Of a stretch of 5,235 nucleotides of DNA, positions 4,223 through 5,235 are shown one piece after another. A program made the position numbers and the translations under genes. Position 1 is the first letter of the stretch, and each line of letters begins with the position of its first letter. A model generated the notes under the pieces. That model saw nothing but the letters and a program-made list of their open reading frames with translations, did not search any database and had not been told where the DNA came from. The DNA comes from Deltaproteobacteria bacterium (GTDB taxonomy: Bacteria; Desulfobacterota; G020345765): NCBI GenBank assembly GCA_030616835.1, contig JAUWWP010000218.1, positions 1-5,235 of the forward strand, written 5' to 3'.

Positions 4223-5235
4223 ATGAAGAGGGTGGTGCGGCTTGGAGTACTTATTTCCTTATTGGGTCTTTTTGCTCTTCCGGCTTCCGCCAGTAGTGAG
4301 TCCGCCTTAGGCGGAGAGGGAAGTCTTGAGGTATTAGAATTAATTACTAAGCTGATAATTCAGCTTTCGCTGATCCTCTTCGTAGCTAAAGTGGGCGCAG
4401 AGATCTGTGAAAGGTACCTGCGACTGCCCGGAGTCTTAGGGGAATTGATAGTGGGGATGATCATCGGTCCCTTTGCTCTGGGTGGATTGATAAGAATTCC
4501 ACTGTTAGCAGGTCCTCTTTTCCCCTTACCTAAGTTCGGCTCCCCGATTCCGGTTTCCAGTGAACTCTTTGCTTTTGCCCAGATCGCGGCAGTAGTTCTT
4601 TTGTTCATGGCCGGTTTAGAAACCGATATAAGAAGATTTCTTCGCTATGGGGCTCCGGCGATAATCATTGCCCTGGGGGGAATGATTGTCCCCTTTTTCC
4701 TGGGAGCCTACATTACAATCCTTTTTGGCTTTGCCCCTTCTATCAGCGATCCTCTTGCCTTATTTATGGGAGCAATTATGAGTGCAACCTCAGTAGGAAT
4801 TACCGCCCGGGTGCTCAGTGGTATCGGCAAGCTCGATTCCCCTGAAGGGGTAACGATTCTGGTAGGGGCGGTGATAGACGATGTTCTGGCGATCCTGATG
4901 CTGGCGATAGTTGTCAGTTTAGTCGGGGAGAAAGGAGGGGTTGCCTTTTCCAAAATTGCTTTAATTGCCCTCAGGGCAATTGGCATCTGGCTGGGATTGA
5001 CCGCGGTGGGAATTCTGCTTTCCCGGCAGATCGAGAAGGCTCTTAATTGGTTCAAAACCGAGGGCTCGATCCTGGCTCTGTCTCTGTCCCTGTGTTTTTT
5101 TGCCGCTGCTATTGCCGAGCTTTTTGGCCTGGCAATGATCATCGGGGCTTATGCGATGGGATTGGCTCTTTCTAACACCGAGCTTTCATCCCGCCTGGAG
5201 AATGCGTTGAAGCCGGTATATCATTTTGTGGTCCC
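4223..5235 (+). CDS. CPA2-type cation:proton (Na+/H+) antiporter with signal peptide, 3' end beyond window
   Basis: This is an inner-membrane monovalent cation/proton exchanger of the Kef/NapA (CPA2) type, used for pH and Na+ or K+ homeostasis. 337 codons are visible. MKRVVRLGVLISLLGLFALPASA (cut by commas here: basic start, hydrophobic core 8-19, ASA at 21-23) is a clear cleavable signal peptide, followed by a short linker and a run of membrane helices from about residue 40. Family marks are RLPGVLGELIVGMIIGP (67-83), the LLFMAGLETD helix end (126-135), ATSVGITARVL (188-198), and VIDDVLA (217-223). The adjacent aspartates D219 and D220 are the ion-binding pair typical of electrogenic Na+/H+ exchangers. 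The ATG at 4223 has TAAGGA only 4 nt upstream, a tight but usable spacing, and starting here gives an intact signal peptide. A perfect palindrome (4301-4315) encodes Ser-Ala-Leu-Gly-Gly just after the signal peptide. Any C-terminal regulatory (TrkA-N or universal stress) domain lies outside the window. Confidence 0.92.
   Translation, partial: MKRVVRLGVLISLLGLFALPASASSESALGGEGSLEVLELITKLIIQLSLILFVAKVGAEICERYLRLPGVLGELIVGMIIGPFALGGLIRIPLLAGPLFPLPKFGSPIPVSSELFAFAQIAAVVLLFMAGLETDIRRFLRYGAPAIIIALGGMIVPFFLGAYITILFGFAPSISDPLALFMGAIMSATSVGITARVLSGIGKLDSPEGVTILVGAVIDDVLAILMLAIVVSLVGEKGGVAFSKIALIALRAIGIWLGLTAVGILLSRQIEKALNWFKTEGSILALSLSLCFFAAAIAELFGLAMIIGAYAMGLALSNTELSSRLENALKPVYHFVV
4301..4315. repeat. 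GC-rich perfect palindrome, copy 2, inside the antiporter gene
   Basis: TCCGCCTTAGGCGGA has 7-nt arms around a single central base and matches the copy at 3703-3717 at 13 of 15 positions. It lies exactly in frame and codes for SALGG in the loop between the signal peptide and the first mature membrane helix, where extra residues should be harmless. Confidence 0.6.

Noticed and set aside
4360..5142. Two minus-strand frames opposite the antiporter gene
   Set aside because: The plus strand encodes a well-recognised transporter throughout. The antisense frames are open only because of its codon bias.

Overview
The window looks like ordinary chromosomal DNA from a bacterium that has type IV pili, a chromosomal ParABS partition system and bactofilins. 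Base composition is roughly balanced, genes are tightly packed, and non-ATG starts are common (GTG for parA, TTG for parB). The gene set, the start codons and the short GC-rich palindromes scattered in and between genes resemble what I recall from uncultured candidate phyla such as Omnitrophota. That placement is a low-confidence impression, because no rRNA or marker gene is present to settle it.

Layout. Left third, minus strand: two tandem pilT-family ATPase genes. The complete one (458..1528) is transcribed first, and 17 nt later the second begins (1..440) and runs off the left edge. A divergent AT-rich promoter region (1529..1680) separates them from a plus-strand series: parA (1681..2514), parB (2465..3304, overlapping parA by 50 nt), a 466-nt stretch without a confident large gene (3305..3770), a bactofilin (most likely 3771..4208), and a CPA2-type Na+/H+ antiporter with a signal peptide (4223 to the right edge, incomplete).

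The 3305..3770 stretch is not empty. It holds a 36-codon ORF resembling the first part of a thioredoxin-like [2Fe-2S] ferredoxin (3348..3458), short heptamer tandem repeats (3477..3517), a possible promoter, and a 58-nt inverted-repeat element (3673..3730). That element contains a 15-nt palindrome whose near-twin lies inside the antiporter gene (4301..4315).

How the genes may work together: ParA and ParB segregate the chromosome, bactofilin forms a membrane-associated polymer that can act as a positional scaffold, and PilT-type ATPases retract type IV pili at cell poles. In Myxococcus xanthus, bactofilins have been linked both to ParABS positioning and to polar placement of pilus motor ATPases, so the grouping is suggestive of a polarity or cell-organisation locus. 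The antiporter is probably an operon passenger, 14 nt behind the bactofilin. I see no CRISPR array, transposase, tRNA, rRNA or convincing parS site, and no clearly novel multi-gene system.
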